A stretch of DNA of 64,000 nucleotides from an uncultured Microbacterium sp. (GCA_913774665.1 CAJYHN010000001.1:227664-291663); one strand, 5' to 3'. Shown: positions 9,524-19,500, numbered from the stretch's first letter. Translations and numbers: made by a program. The notes: generated by a model from the sequence alone, not told the origin.

Positions 9524-10465
9524 TCAGCGGCGGCGGCGCCTCCACGGGACGGCGGCGACCGCCACCCCGGCGATGGCGACGGCTGCGGCCAGCAGAGCCA
9601 CCGCCGTGGAGGGGGCAGCCGGAGCGGGCCACAGAGCGTCGAGCAGCACCGAGGTCGTGAGAAGACCGACCACCGAGCCGAGCCCGAGCAGCAGCACCCC
9701 CGTCCGGCGCACCACGACGGACGACAAGAAGATGTAGAGCACGCCCACCGCTCCGCCGAGGTAGAGCCACGGCTCGGTCGGGATGGTGCGCGGAGCCCCC
9801 ACGAGGCCGAGGTGCACACCCGCGGCGATCAAGAGGACCACCGTCCCGCCGACGAAGTTCACCAGCGTCGCGGTGAGCGGGCTCTCGACGCGCACGCGCA
9901 GGCGCCCGTTCGTGCCCTGCTGCCAGGCCACACCCGCGCCCGCGATCGCCGGGACCACCAGCATCCACAGCGGAACCCCGCCGAGCGCGTCGCCCGACAG
10001 GCACACGACGACTCCCGCGATGGCGAGCAGAGCTCCCACGAGACGGCGAACCGTCACCGGCACGACCCCGGCAGGTCCGTAGCCGATGCGATCGAGCACC
10101 ATTCCCCCGGTGGTCTGTCCCGCGACGAATCCGACCGTGAACAGTGCCACGCCGATGGTTGCGACCGTCAGCCCCTGGCTCGCGACGGTGAACGCCCCGA
10201 CCAGACCCCCGAGCAGCATCCACGGAGGAATGGATCGGGTCCGGATGCCGGCCACCAGGCGGCCGAACCCGCGTCGGCCCCCGGGGATCAGGGCCGACAG
10301 CACGACGAGGATCACGAGCCCGGAGCTGAACGACACCGCGGCCGCGACGAAGCCGTCGCCGATCTCGGCCCCGAGCGTGCCGTTGATGCGCGCCTGCAGC
10401 GCGGTGAGGGCGCCGATGAGCACCGCTCCGCCAACGGCGACGCCGATCGTTCCGCGCTCTGACAC
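9524..10465 (-). CDS. DMT-superfamily transporter (DUF606/YdcZ-like)
   Basis: 313 residues with about ten hydrophobic helices arranged as two similar halves, each with a DUF606-type pattern: ALTALQARINGTLG in the first half and GVAWQQGTNGRLRV in the second. Inner-membrane transporter; substrate not predictable. GTG start at 10465 chosen because GGGGAGA lies just upstream; the frame continues 11 codons further without a better start. Short basic C-terminus (WRRRRR). Confidence 0.88.
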   Translation of the reverse strand: MSERGTIGVAVGGAVLIGALTALQARINGTLGAEIGDGFVAAAVSFSSGLVILVVLSALIPGGRRGFGRLVAGIRTRSIPPWMLLGGLVGAFTVASQGLTVATIGVALFTVGFVAGQTTGGMVLDRIGYGPAGVVPVTVRRLVGALLAIAGVVVCLSGDALGGVPLWMLVVPAIAGAGVAWQQGTNGRLRVRVESPLTATLVNFVGGTVVLLIAAGVHLGLVGAPRTIPTEPWLYLGGAVGVLYIFLSSVVVRRTGVLLLGLGSVVGLLTTSVLLDALWPAPAAPSTAVALLAAAVAIAGVAVAAVPWRRRRR

Positions 10466-10526
10466 GGTTCTCCCCTCGCGCCCCCGCGCGGGGGCCACCG
10501 TCGATCGTACGGCGGCGGCGTCGCGG

Positions 10527-10622
10527 TCAGCGCGAGTTCAGCGTGCGCTCCTCCCACATCATCCGCAGGACGTCGACCACCGCCTCGACGTCTGCGCCGC
10601 TGGCCGAGACGGCGCGACTCAT
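10527..10622 (-). CDS. Possible 31-residue ORF, hypothetical
   Basis: Reads MSRAVSASGADVEAVVDVLR then MMWEERTLNSR and a TGA. It looks like a compact amphipathic helix rather than random high-GC translation. It has no clear Shine-Dalgarno and starts 102 bp from the divergent amylosucrase. It could be a small protein or a chance ORF; I have no family for it. Confidence 0.25.
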   Translation of the reverse strand: MSRAVSASGADVEAVVDVLRMMWEERTLNSR

Positions 10623-10723
10623 TCCCGTTCATGCCCCCATCGTCCCCGCCCAATGGCAGCCGCGAGCGGATCGAGACCGGGTCGTTGTCGACGGCACCCC
10701 CGTGGATGCGCCAGGCTTTCCCC

Positions 10724-12610
10724 GTGACCCAGCTGCGCCCCGGCCCCTCCGACGTCTCCCGCCTCATCGGCGATCTCTCCGCCGCGGGCGCCGATCCGGA
10801 GTTCCTCGCGCACGCAGAGGTGCACCTCCCGCGACTGCACGAACTGTTCGAGCGCCTCTACGGTGAGCGCCCGGACGGCGTCGAGCGCTTGGCATCCGTC
10901 GTCGATCTCGCCCGTCGCTCCTGGACGGAACGTCCGCGGGCGCTCAAGGCTCTCGACCGCGAGCGCGAGAGCGCACCCGCCTGGTTCGAGAGCGAGGGCA
11001 TGCTCGGGGGCGTCTGCTACGTCGACCGGTACGCGGGCGGGCTCAGCGGCATCCGAGAATCCATTCCGTACTTCCGCGAGCTGGGACTGACGTACCTGCA
11101 CCTCATGCCGCTGTTCGAAAGCCCCGAGGGCAACAGCGACGGCGGGTACGCGGTGTCGAGCTACCGGCGGGTGAATCCCGCCCTCGGCTCGATGGAGGAG
11201 CTGGCCTCCCTCGCCGCGGAACTGCGGCGGGCGGGCATCTCGCTCGTGGTCGACTTCATCTTCAACCACACGAGCAACGAGCACGAGTGGGCGCAGAAGG
11301 CCCTCGCGGGTGAGGCGGGGTACGAGGATTTCTACCTGATCTTCCCCGACCGCGAGATGCCCGACGCGTACGAGCGGACCACGCGCGAGATCTTCCCCGA
11401 CGACCACCCGGGTTCGTTCGTCCAGCTCGACGACGGCCGCTGGATCTGGGCGACGTTCTATCACTTCCAATGGGACCTCAACTACGCCAACCCCGCGGTC
11501 TTCGAAGCGATGGCGGGCGAGATGCTCTTCCTCGCCAACCAGGGCGTCGAGATCCTCCGCATGGACGCCGTGGCCTTCATCTGGAAACAGCTCGGCACCA
11601 CCTGCGAGTCCCTCCCCGAGGCTCACCTGCTGCTGCAGGCTTTCAACGCTGTCCTGCGCATGGCGGCCCCAGGACTGCTGTTCAAGTCGGAGGCCATCGT
11701 GCACCCCGACGAGGTGGTCTCGTACATCTCACCGGACGAGTGCCAGATCTCGTACAACCCGCTGCAGATGGCCCTCACCTGGGAGGCTCTCGCCACCCGC
11801 GACGGCCGCCTTCTGCAGCAGGCGCTCGAGCGCCGCCATGCCCTTCCCGCCGGCACCGCGTGGGTGAACTACGTGCGCAGTCACGACGACATCGGCTGGA
11901 CCTTCGCCGACGAGGATGCCGCCGAGCTGGGCATCGACGCCTCCCCGCACCGCCGGTTCCTCAACGACTTCTACGTGGGTCGGGCCGAGGGCTCGTTCGC
12001 GCGCGGCGTGCCGTTCCAGGAGAACCCGCGCACGGGAGACGCCCGCGTCACGGGGACCACCGCCTCGCTGGCCGGGGTCGAGGCGGGAGACGCCGGCGGC
12101 GAAGACCGGGTCGTGCTCGCCCACGCCCTCGCGCTCTCGACCGGCGGCATCCCCCTGCTCTACCTCGGTGACGAGGTCGCCCAGCTGAACGACTACACCT
12201 ACGCCGAACGAGCGGATGAGGCCGACGACAGTCGGTGGGTCAACCGCCCCTTCCGTCCCGGGCAGAACTACGAGGATCGAGCGGATGCCGGCACCCCGGC
12301 CGGTCGCGTCTTCTCGCGGCTCTCGCGCCTCACCGAGGTCCGCCGGTCGACGCCGGAGTTCGCGGGCAACGAGCTGATCGCGTTCGGCGCGAACGTGGCA
12401 TCCGTCGTCTCCTTCCTCCGCCCGGGACGTGGATTCTCGGTCCTGGTGTTGGCGAACGTCGCCGACTCGGCCGTCGAGGTCGACGCCCTGACCCTGTCAG
12501 GACTAGTTCCGGAGGCGCTCGACCTGGTGTCGTCGCACCCCGTGTGGCTGGGCGCCGGGATCACCCTCGCGCCCCACGGCGTGCGATGGCTGCGCGTGCG
12601 GATGCGCTGA
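10724..12610 (+). CDS. Amylosucrase (GH13)
   Basis: Splits sucrose and transfers glucose to an alpha-glucan (EC 2.4.1.4 family); cytoplasmic, no signal peptide. About 628 residues, usual amylosucrase length: an N-terminal helical domain (about 1-90), a (beta/alpha)8 barrel, and a C-terminal beta domain. Catalytic residues visible: nucleophile D281 (RMDAVAF), acid/base E323 (LFKSEAIV) and D388 (VRSHDDIGW). GYAVSSYRRVNP is the family's substrate-pocket block. The frame also offers ATG at 10631 and 10706; I prefer GTG 10724 because a CAGGCT hexamer sits 12 to 7 bases before it and no start has a Shine-Dalgarno. The start is uncertain. Confidence 0.9.
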   Translation: MTQLRPGPSDVSRLIGDLSAAGADPEFLAHAEVHLPRLHELFERLYGERPDGVERLASVVDLARRSWTERPRALKALDRERESAPAWFESEGMLGGVCYVDRYAGGLSGIRESIPYFRELGLTYLHLMPLFESPEGNSDGGYAVSSYRRVNPALGSMEELASLAAELRRAGISLVVDFIFNHTSNEHEWAQKALAGEAGYEDFYLIFPDREMPDAYERTTREIFPDDHPGSFVQLDDGRWIWATFYHFQWDLNYANPAVFEAMAGEMLFLANQGVEILRMDAVAFIWKQLGTTCESLPEAHLLLQAFNAVLRMAAPGLLFKSEAIVHPDEVVSYISPDECQISYNPLQMALTWEALATRDGRLLQQALERRHALPAGTAWVNYVRSHDDIGWTFADEDAAELGIDASPHRRFLNDFYVGRAEGSFARGVPFQENPRTGDARVTGTTASLAGVEAGDAGGEDRVVLAHALALSTGGIPLLYLGDEVAQLNDYTYAERADEADDSRWVNRPFRPGQNYEDRADAGTPAGRVFSRLSRLTEVRRSTPEFAGNELIAFGANVASVVSFLRPGRGFSVLVLANVADSAVEVDALTLSGLVPEALDLVSSHPVWLGAGITLAPHGVRWLRVRMR

Positions 12611-12613
12611 GTC

Positions 12614-12895
12614 GTGCCCGATGATTCGCGTCCCGCGCGGAACCACGCGTGGCACCTCGCCGCGCTGGGTGCGGGAGTCGTGGCGATGGCGACCTCGGTC
12701 TGGGCACCGCCCGGGCTGATCGGCGATCTTCTCGTCCTGGTGGTCTCGGTCTGCACCCTCCTGTTCGCCCTGGACGGAAGCCGTCGCAGGGGCGCTCTCC
12801 GCGCCCTGGCCATCGCGGGCGCTCTGCTGGCGGGCCTGGCGATGATCGTGGCGGCGGCGGTGTTCCTCGTCGCTCTGGCGCGCGCGATGTCCTGA
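12614..12895 (+). CDS. Small three-TM membrane protein, hypothetical
   Basis: 93 residues with three hydrophobic segments (about 13-31, 35-53, 63-88) and short charged loops. The GTG start is three bases after the amylosucrase stop, so it is probably coupled to it. No family recognised. Confidence 0.6.
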   Translation: MPDDSRPARNHAWHLAALGAGVVAMATSVWAPPGLIGDLLVLVVSVCTLLFALDGSRRRGALRALAIAGALLAGLAMIVAAAVFLVALARAMS

Positions 12896-12965
12896 ACGCC
12901 TGGCACGCCGACCGGAGAAAGGGCAAGGGCCGATCCGCCCCGGGCCGAACGCCTACGGTGAGGCC

Positions 12966-13439
12966 ATGAATGACGCCGAGCTCTCCGCCCTGACCATCTC
13001 TCGCGCCAGGGAGAACGTTCAGAACGGAGGAAAACCCTTCGCCTGCCTCATCGTGAAAGAGGGCGAGATCATCGTCGAGGCGGTCAATCACGTCTCACAG
13101 GAGGGCGATCCGACGGCGCACGCCGAGATCCGCGCCATCCGCGCAGCCGCGGAGAAGGGCATCTCCGACCTGACGGGCTACGACATGTTCGTCACCGCCT
13201 ACCCGTGCCCCATGTGCCTCGGCGCCGTGTACTACGCGCAACCCGATCGTCTCGTGTACGCCGTGACGCGAGAAGAAGAGGGCCAGCACTACGAAGACGG
13301 CAACAGACTCATGAGCCTCGCCACCTTCTACGACGAGTACGCCAAATCAGTGGAGGAACGCGCGCTGTCCTCGGAGCAGATCGCCGTCGACGATTCGACC
13401 GCGCCGTTCCGCGAGTGGACCGCCGCGCACGGAAGCTGA
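12966..13439 (+). CDS. Nucleoside/guanine deaminase (CMP/dCMP deaminase fold)
   Basis: 157 residues, zinc-dependent deaminase: H52 and E54 in AHAEI and C81/C84 in PCPMC form the metal site. The C-terminal EDGNRLMSLATFYDEYA segment fits the guanine-deaminase/GuaD branch more than tRNA adenosine deaminase (TadA), but substrate specificity cannot be settled from sequence. TACGGT lies exactly 12 to 7 bases before the ATG, so the mRNA is probably leaderless. Convergent with the gene at 13453, only 13 bp apart. Confidence 0.88.
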   Translation: MNDAELSALTISRARENVQNGGKPFACLIVKEGEIIVEAVNHVSQEGDPTAHAEIRAIRAAAEKGISDLTGYDMFVTAYPCPMCLGAVYYAQPDRLVYAVTREEEGQHYEDGNRLMSLATFYDEYAKSVEERALSSEQIAVDDSTAPFREWTAAHGS

Positions 13440-13452
13440 GGGCGAGAGGGCG

Positions 13453-13863
13453 TCAGCGAGGGTTCGAGGGCGCCGCGCCCGCGGGCGATCCTCGCTGGCC
13501 GCTCTCGCGGTCCCACTCGAGCGACTTCCACTGAAGGAACGTGCAGAGGTTGCTCGCCACGACGAGTTCGGCGGCGAGACTGGCGATCTCGTGCACGGAC
13601 AACCCCAGTTCCCGGGGCTGCGGGGTGATCGTCATCTCCCAGAGCGGGTCGTCGTAGCCGCGCGGCCTCATGTAGACCGAGGACGATGCGTACCGGAGGC
13701 GCAGGATCACCAGTCCGGTGTCCTCTCCTCCGTCGTCCTCCTGGGGCGCCACCGTGATACTGCCCGCGATGCAGTGCTCGTTCTCCTCGAACTCGTCCAC
13801 CCAGACCTGGAGTTGTTCGCGGGAGCGCCGCGGCGGGGAATCTTCGATCTCGGCGTCGGTCAC
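13453..13863 (-). CDS. Conserved hypothetical protein, paralogue of 14464 gene
   Basis: 136 residues, acidic, no signal peptide or TM. More than half of its residues match the gene at 14464-14841, including an N-terminal EDSPPRRS block and a C-terminal ASLAAELVVA..NLC.FLQWKSLEWDRESG block, so both come from one duplication. This copy has a 15-residue Ala/Pro-rich tail. GTG start, with TAAGCT exactly 12 to 7 bases upstream (leaderless). Function unknown. Confidence 0.75.
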   Translation of the reverse strand: MTDAEIEDSPPRRSREQLQVWVDEFEENEHCIAGSITVAPQEDDGGEDTGLVILRLRYASSSVYMRPRGYDDPLWEMTITPQPRELGLSVHEIASLAAELVVASNLCTFLQWKSLEWDRESGQRGSPAGAAPSNPR

Positions 13864-13996
13864 GGGGCGAGCTTACGTTTCCGACGCGCGTTCTGGCGAA
13901 ACTCCGCCGGGGGTTGACGCCCCGCAGTGTGCCTCGCGCTCCCCCGTTCCGGCAACCCCCGTCCAGCGTCGACGGGACACGCCTACCGTGCGTGTC

Positions 13997-14302
13997 ATGG
14001 GGCAGAGCATCGAGCGACTGCGGATCGCCGTCGACCGCGTCTCGCACGCGCTCGGGCCCCTCGAGCACGCGGACGACCTCCGCCGTCAGGTCCTCGCCGC
14101 CGTCCACGCCGGTGGAGGCTTCCTGACGGTGACGACCGACGACGGCAGCAAGCTGAGCATCCTCGTCACTTCCGCCACCTCCGTCACCATCTCTGTCGTG
14201 ACGGTTCATCTGCGGGAGGACACGGCGGATGCGCACCAGGCCGTCTGGGCGCCGCCGCCCTTCAGCTACGACGATGACGACACGCCTTTCGACGTCATCT
14301 GA
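13997..14302 (+). CDS. Hypothetical protein between two paralogues
   Basis: 101 residues, soluble, with a predicted beta-rich middle (FLTVTTDDGSKLSILVTS) and an acidic C-terminus (YDDDDTPFDV). TACCGT is seven bases before the ATG; a GTG nine bases upstream is a less likely start. No family recognised. Confidence 0.55.
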   Translation: MGQSIERLRIAVDRVSHALGPLEHADDLRRQVLAAVHAGGGFLTVTTDDGSKLSILVTSATSVTISVVTVHLREDTADAHQAVWAPPPFSYDDDDTPFDVI

Positions 14303-14329
14303 GGAGCCCCGAGTAGGGCACGGATGAGG

Positions 14330-14402
14330 TGCCGGCTACAGGACTCGAACCTGCAACCCCCGTATTACAAGTACGGTGCGCTACCAATTGCGCCAAGCCG
14401 GC
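14330..14402 (-). tRNA. tRNA-Thr (anticodon TGT)
   Basis: Cloverleaf read on the minus strand: acceptor GCCGGCT/AGCCGGC, D-arm with TTGGCGC..GGTAGCGC, anticodon stem CCGTA/TACGG with loop CTTGTAA giving anticodon TGT, and T-arm GGTTCGAGTCC. Discriminator A at 14330; the 3' CCA is not encoded. Confidence 0.96.
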
Positions 14403-14463
14403 GTGAGACGGCGAGCGTCTCGATGGACGAGTCTAGAGCGGTCGAGGGGCCGCTTCCGACGCA

Positions 14464-14841
14464 TCAGACGGTGTGGGTTCCGCTCTCGCGGTCCCACTCG
14501 AGGGACTTCCACTGCAGGAACGAGCAGAGATTGCCCGCGACGACGAGCTCGGCGGCCAGGCTCGCCATCTCGTGTGGCGTGAGGGTGAGATCGTCGGGAC
14601 GGGCCGTCAACGTCGCCTCCCACAGCGGTTCGTCGTAGCCCTTGGGTTGCATGTAGATGGACGCGCGCGCGTTCATCAGGTTCATCACCACGAGACCGGT
14701 GTCCTGGCTGTCGGCATCCTCTTGCTCGACGACCTTCAGCTGGCCGGCGAACAGGTGCCCCTGCTCACGGAACTCCTGGACCCAGGCCTCGAGCTGCGCC
14801 AGGGACCGCCGCGGCGGGGAGTCCTCAAGCTTCTCGTTCAT
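14464..14841 (-). CDS. Conserved hypothetical protein, paralogue of 13453 gene
   Basis: 125 residues. Same family as the gene at 13453 (see there): shared EDSPPRRS start, QED..DTGLV core, YM.P.GYD.PLWE block and FLQWKSLEWDRESG end. ATG at 14841 chosen because GATTCT lies 12 to 7 bases before it; an in-frame ATG six codons upstream is possible. Lies just upstream of tRNA-Thr on the same strand. Function unknown. Confidence 0.75.
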   Translation of the reverse strand: MNEKLEDSPPRRSLAQLEAWVQEFREQGHLFAGQLKVVEQEDADSQDTGLVVMNLMNARASIYMQPKGYDEPLWEATLTARPDDLTLTPHEMASLAAELVVAGNLCSFLQWKSLEWDRESGTHTV

Positions 14842-14883
14842 ATGTCCAGAATCGCACACCGCACGTCTCTCCGACGTACCGAT

Positions 14884-15864
14884 TCAGCCCGCGGGTGTCG
14901 TCGAGGGCGTGCTCGACGGCGTCGGGGTGGCGGTCGAGTAGTACGCGTTGCTGTCGACGGTGAGCACGAACTGGGCGAACTCCTTCGCGTCGTCCATGTT
15001 CCCGACGTACTCGGTGCCGTTGACGAGCACGGTCGGGGTCGCCGTCAGCGCCTGCCCCTTCGTGCCGGGCAGCCCCTTGATGGCGCGATCGGTCGCCGCC
15101 TTCGCCCAGGCCGTGTAGGTCTCATCCTCGATGCAGTCGCGCACCGTGCCGATGTCGCTCACGCCCGCGCCCTGCGCCATGTCGGCGAGCTGCTGATCGC
15201 TGTAGCCATCGGAGTCGACAGCGGGCTGGTTGGTGAGCAGCTCGTGGTTGAACGCGAAGAAGCGGTCGGACGAATGGGTCGCGACGCAGGCGGCGGCACC
15301 GGCCGCGCGCAGGCTGTACTTCGTGCCGTTGGACTTGGACGTCAACATCGCCACGGGGTAGTAGGTGAGGGTGGCGGCCTTGTCTCCGACCCACTTCGAC
15401 AGCTGGCTGGCGTTGGCGGACTGGAATTCGCGGGCCTCGGCCGACATGTAGTCGACGTACACGCGGATGTCGACGGGAGCGGCCGTGCCCGTGGGCTCCG
15501 GCGTCGCCTCGGCGGTGGGCGCCGGCGCGTCTCCGGGAGGAGTGGCCTGAGCCGACATCGTGGCGGCGCTGCCGTCGACGGTCTGGTCGGCGAGGGGGTC
15601 GGCCACCCGCGAGGCGCTGGTGATCACGAAGCCGTCGTCGGTCGCCGCATCGGGGAGAGCCTGCGAACGGGCCTCGCGAGAGTTCAAGGCGAACGAGACT
15701 CCCACCGCGGCGACCGCGATCACGGCGACGGCGCCCACGCCCAGCAGCGAGCGGCGCACGATGCGCCACCGCGTCTGCTTCGCCTTGACCTGCTGCGCCT
15801 TCTCGCGCACCGCCTCGCGGCGGTCGCGTTCTGCTGGCACATTCGGTGACTGGTCGTTGGACAT
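14884..15864 (-). CDS. Membrane-anchored DsbA-fold protein lacking CxxC
   Basis: 326 residues: cytoplasmic basic N-terminus, one TM (about 38-60), an Ala/Pro/Thr linker and a DsbA/thioredoxin_4 domain (about 132-310). In relatives the first strand ends in DYxCPxC; here it reads VYVDYM then SAEA (141-144), so both active-site cysteines are gone. The cis-Pro region (TPTVLVNGTEY) is kept, as are two further cysteines (C193 and the DCIEDE cysteine). An oxidoreductase role is therefore doubtful; a binding or scaffold role is inferred. Start at ATG 15864 with GGAAGG upstream; Ser/Thr-Pro-rich C-terminal tail. Confidence 0.85.
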   Translation of the reverse strand: MSNDQSPNVPAERDRREAVREKAQQVKAKQTRWRIVRRSLLGVGAVAVIAVAAVGVSFALNSREARSQALPDAATDDGFVITSASRVADPLADQTVDGSAATMSAQATPPGDAPAPTAEATPEPTGTAAPVDIRVYVDYMSAEAREFQSANASQLSKWVGDKAATLTYYPVAMLTSKSNGTKYSLRAAGAAACVATHSSDRFFAFNHELLTNQPAVDSDGYSDQQLADMAQGAGVSDIGTVRDCIEDETYTAWAKAATDRAIKGLPGTKGQALTATPTVLVNGTEYVGNMDDAKEFAQFVLTVDSNAYYSTATPTPSSTPSTTPAG

Positions 15865-16077
15865 GAAACCTTCCGGGCACGGACGATGCCGCATGAAATC
15901 AGGGGGGCCGCGCGGGTGGGGCGACCGAGCATCGATGGTAGCCAGGCTGGCTGAGAAATGACCAGACACATGCGATACTGACGAATACGCCCAGCGTCGG
16001 GCGCACGGGGTCGCCCCCGTTCATTCCATTCACTACGGATCGTCCGGCACGTACCTGCCGGTGAAGGAGAAGAAAAC

Positions 16078-17181
<1,104 letters not shown>

Positions 17182-17194
17182 CCCACGCATCGAC

Positions 17195-17242
17195 GCGGCG
17201 CGTCCTCGGCATCCCGACCTGGTCGGGCCGGGGGCGCGCCGC
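17195..17242. terminator. Hairpin after the ABC ATPase gene
   Basis: GCGGCGCG (17195-17202) pairs with CGCGCCGC (17235-17242); inside, CCCGA pairs with TCGGG around CCTGG. It is 14 bp past the stop and 21 bp before the next GTG. Confidence 0.6.
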
Positions 17243-17263
17243 ACCGTTTTCCCGGAGGTTCCC

Positions 17264-18586
17264 GTGTCCGAATCGCTCAGCATCACCGCCAGCACCGTCG
17301 ACCCGGGTCTGCTGCAGCTGCCCTGGTCCACCGGCCTGGCCGACTGGCCGAGCAGCCACATCGTCGCCCTGCCGAAGGGCATCTCCCGTCACCTCGTGCG
17401 TTTCGCGAACCTCTCCGGTCGCGTGGTGGCCATCAAAGAGACCACCGAAGAGATGGCCCGCCGCGAGTACGACATGCTCGGCAACCTCGACCGTCTCGCC
17501 GCCCCCTGCGTCGACCGCGTCGCCGTCATCGCCGGACGCACCGATGCCTCGGGCCGTCCGCTCCCCGCGGCCCTGGTGACCGCCCACTTGCGCTTCTCGC
17601 TCCCCTACCGCGCCCTGTTCACGCAGGTGCTGCGCCCGCACACGGCCACGCGCCTGGTCGACGCCCTCGCGGTGCTCCTGGTGCGCCTGCACAATGTCGG
17701 CTTCTACTGGGGCGATGTCTCGCTGTCGAACACGCTCTTCCGACGGGATGCCGGCGAGTTCGCCGCCTATCTCGTCGACGCCGAGACCGGCGAGCTCCAC
17801 GGCAACCGCCTCAGCCCCGGGCAGCGGGCCCACGACCTCGACATCGCCCGCACCAACATCGCCGGCGAGATCATGGACCTCGAAGCCGGCGGCCGACTCG
17901 AGGGAGGAGTGGATGCCGTGGCCATCGCCGACGGCCTGGTGTCGTCGTATCACTCGCTGTGGGGCGCCCTCACCGACAAGGAGTCGTTCGCGGTCGACGA
18001 GTCGTGGCGCATCACCGAGCGCGTGCATCGCCTGAACGCCCTCGGCTTCGACATCGGCGAGATGTCGATCCGCACCGCCAGCGACGGCACGAAGGTGTCG
18101 ATCCAGCCGAAGGTCGTCGATGCCGGTCACCACCAGCGCCGCCTGCTGCGCCTGACGGGCCTCGACGTCGAAGAGAACCAGGCCCGTCGCCTGCTCAACG
18201 ATCTGGACGAGTTCCGTGCCCGGGTGTCGCGCCTCGGTGCCGACGAGGAGATGGTCGCCCACGAGTGGCTGACGCGCGTGTTCGAGCCGATCGTGATGGC
18301 GATCCCGTGGGACCTGCGCGCCAAGCTCGAGCCCGCCGAGGTGTTCCACCAGGTGCTCGAACACCGCTGGTACATGTCGCAGGCGCGCGGTCGTTCGGTG
18401 CCTCTGGCCGAGGTCGTGAGTTCGTACATCGACGACGTCCTGCGTCACCGTCGCGACGAGGCCACCGTGATGGGCCCGCCCACCGACACGATGTCGCTAC
18501 CGACGGTCTCCGACGCCGATGCTCCGGCCACCGGTGAGGTTCCCACCACCGACACCGACCTGGTCGACTGGCGCGACCTCGTCTGA
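17264..18586 (+). CDS. DUF4032 kinase-like protein
   Basis: 440 residues, soluble, with a degenerate protein-kinase (lipopolysaccharide-kinase/InaA-like) N-terminal half: VVAIKETTEE (ATP-lysine), then HNVGFYWGDVSLSNTLF, where the catalytic HxD is replaced by WGD, and YLVDAETGEL in place of DFG. The C-terminal half (about 230-400) is the DUF4032 domain. Phosphotransferase activity is plausible but unproven; the substrate is unknown. GTG start with GGAGG nine bases upstream. Neighbouring repeat at 18621 follows its stop. Confidence 0.82.
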   Translation: MSESLSITASTVDPGLLQLPWSTGLADWPSSHIVALPKGISRHLVRFANLSGRVVAIKETTEEMARREYDMLGNLDRLAAPCVDRVAVIAGRTDASGRPLPAALVTAHLRFSLPYRALFTQVLRPHTATRLVDALAVLLVRLHNVGFYWGDVSLSNTLFRRDAGEFAAYLVDAETGELHGNRLSPGQRAHDLDIARTNIAGEIMDLEAGGRLEGGVDAVAIADGLVSSYHSLWGALTDKESFAVDESWRITERVHRLNALGFDIGEMSIRTASDGTKVSIQPKVVDAGHHQRRLLRLTGLDVEENQARRLLNDLDEFRARVSRLGADEEMVAHEWLTRVFEPIVMAIPWDLRAKLEPAEVFHQVLEHRWYMSQARGRSVPLAEVVSSYIDDVLRHRRDEATVMGPPTDTMSLPTVSDADAPATGEVPTTDTDLVDWRDLV

Positions 18587-18620
18587 CCCGCGCACCCCGC
18601 GTCCTCGCCGAAGCCGCGGC

Positions 18621-18691
18621 CCGAGATCACACGCTCCGGCCGAGAGCACACGCGCGGATCGGGTGATCTCGGTCCGATCGTGTGATCTCGG
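18621..18691. repeat. Four-copy 19-bp repeat, two direct and two inverted
   Basis: Units 18621-18639 and 18640-18658 abut head to tail on the plus strand. Units 18654-18672 and 18673-18691 abut on the minus strand. Consensus about CCGAGATCACACGMTCSG. The outer units form a 16-bp perfect inverted repeat (18618-18633 with 18679-18694). It lies between two convergent genes and could act as a terminator or belong to a REP-like family. Confidence 0.85.
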
Positions 18692-18737
18692 GCCCGGCCC
18701 GGGGTCGCGAGAGCGTGATCGTCCGCGAGACGCCGAG

Positions 18738-19379
18738 TCAGTAACCGACGGTGAAGCGCTCGCGCGTGTGCTTCGGGTTCTCGATCTCGTCGAGCACAGC
18801 GATCGCGAAGTCGGCGCCGCCGATGAACGAGTTGCCGTCGCCGTCGACGACGAGCACGTCGCCGCCGTCGCGATAGGACCCCGTACGCTCGCCCGGGGCC
18901 CACGAACCGAAACCCCCGGCCGGGTGCACGTAGAACCAGTCGCGTCCGGAGTCGTCGGCCTCCAGGTCTTCGAGGATGCCGATGGCCTCGCGCGCCTCGG
19001 GCTTGTACTCCTCGGCGAAACCGTCGGTGTCGATCAGGCGCGGTCCGCCCTCGGCGACGAGCGAGCCGCCGGCGCCGCCCACGACGCCGACGCGGACGCC
19101 GTCGGGGAGCGCGGCCACGAGCTCGGCGATCGCGGGGCGCAGCTTGCCCTCCATGTCACCGCGCGGGGCCACGGCCGACACGACCACGTCGACCCCCTCG
19201 AGCTCGGCGACGAGCCCGGGGACGTCGAGCACGGTGCCCTCGACGTAGGTCGCTCCCTCGATGCGCTCGGCCGCAACCGAGCGGGCGACGGAGACCACGG
19301 TGTGGCCGCGGCGCACGGCCTCGGTCACGATGTGGCTGCCGGCGTAGCCGGTTCCTCCGATGACGGCGATGCGGGGCAT
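18738..19379 (-). CDS. NAD(P)H-binding protein (NmrA/SDR-like)
   Basis: 213 residues, Rossmann fold with GGTGYAG at 8-14, followed by the atypical-SDR pattern of NAD(P)-binding domain proteins related to NmrA and flavin reductase. VGVVGGAGGSLV and YVHPAGGFG blocks match the family. Substrate unknown; such proteins are often redox sensors or quinone reductases. ATG at 19379 chosen because AAAGGA is seven bases upstream and the Rossmann strand must begin there; the open frame upstream is not conserved-looking. Confidence 0.85.
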   Translation of the reverse strand: MPRIAVIGGTGYAGSHIVTEAVRRGHTVVSVARSVAAERIEGATYVEGTVLDVPGLVAELEGVDVVVSAVAPRGDMEGKLRPAIAELVAALPDGVRVGVVGGAGGSLVAEGGPRLIDTDGFAEEYKPEAREAIGILEDLEADDSGRDWFYVHPAGGFGSWAPGERTGSYRDGGDVLVVDGDGNSFIGGADFAIAVLDEIENPKHTRERFTVGY

Positions 19380-19500
19380 GGGCGTTCCTTTCGTCTGTCT
19401 GGGGGACGGATTCACGTCCTCGTCCAGCGTGCCGTGGTCGGGGCGCCCGGGCAATGCGACCCGGCGTGTTCGTCGGGCTTTCAGAGCCGGATCACGAAGC

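Noticed and set aside
10631-10723. ATG 10631 as amylosucrase start
   Set aside because: No Shine-Dalgarno or promoter in register; kept only as an alternative.
18621-18691. Repeat cluster as a CRISPR array
   Set aside because: Units abut without spacers and half are inverted; no cas genes.
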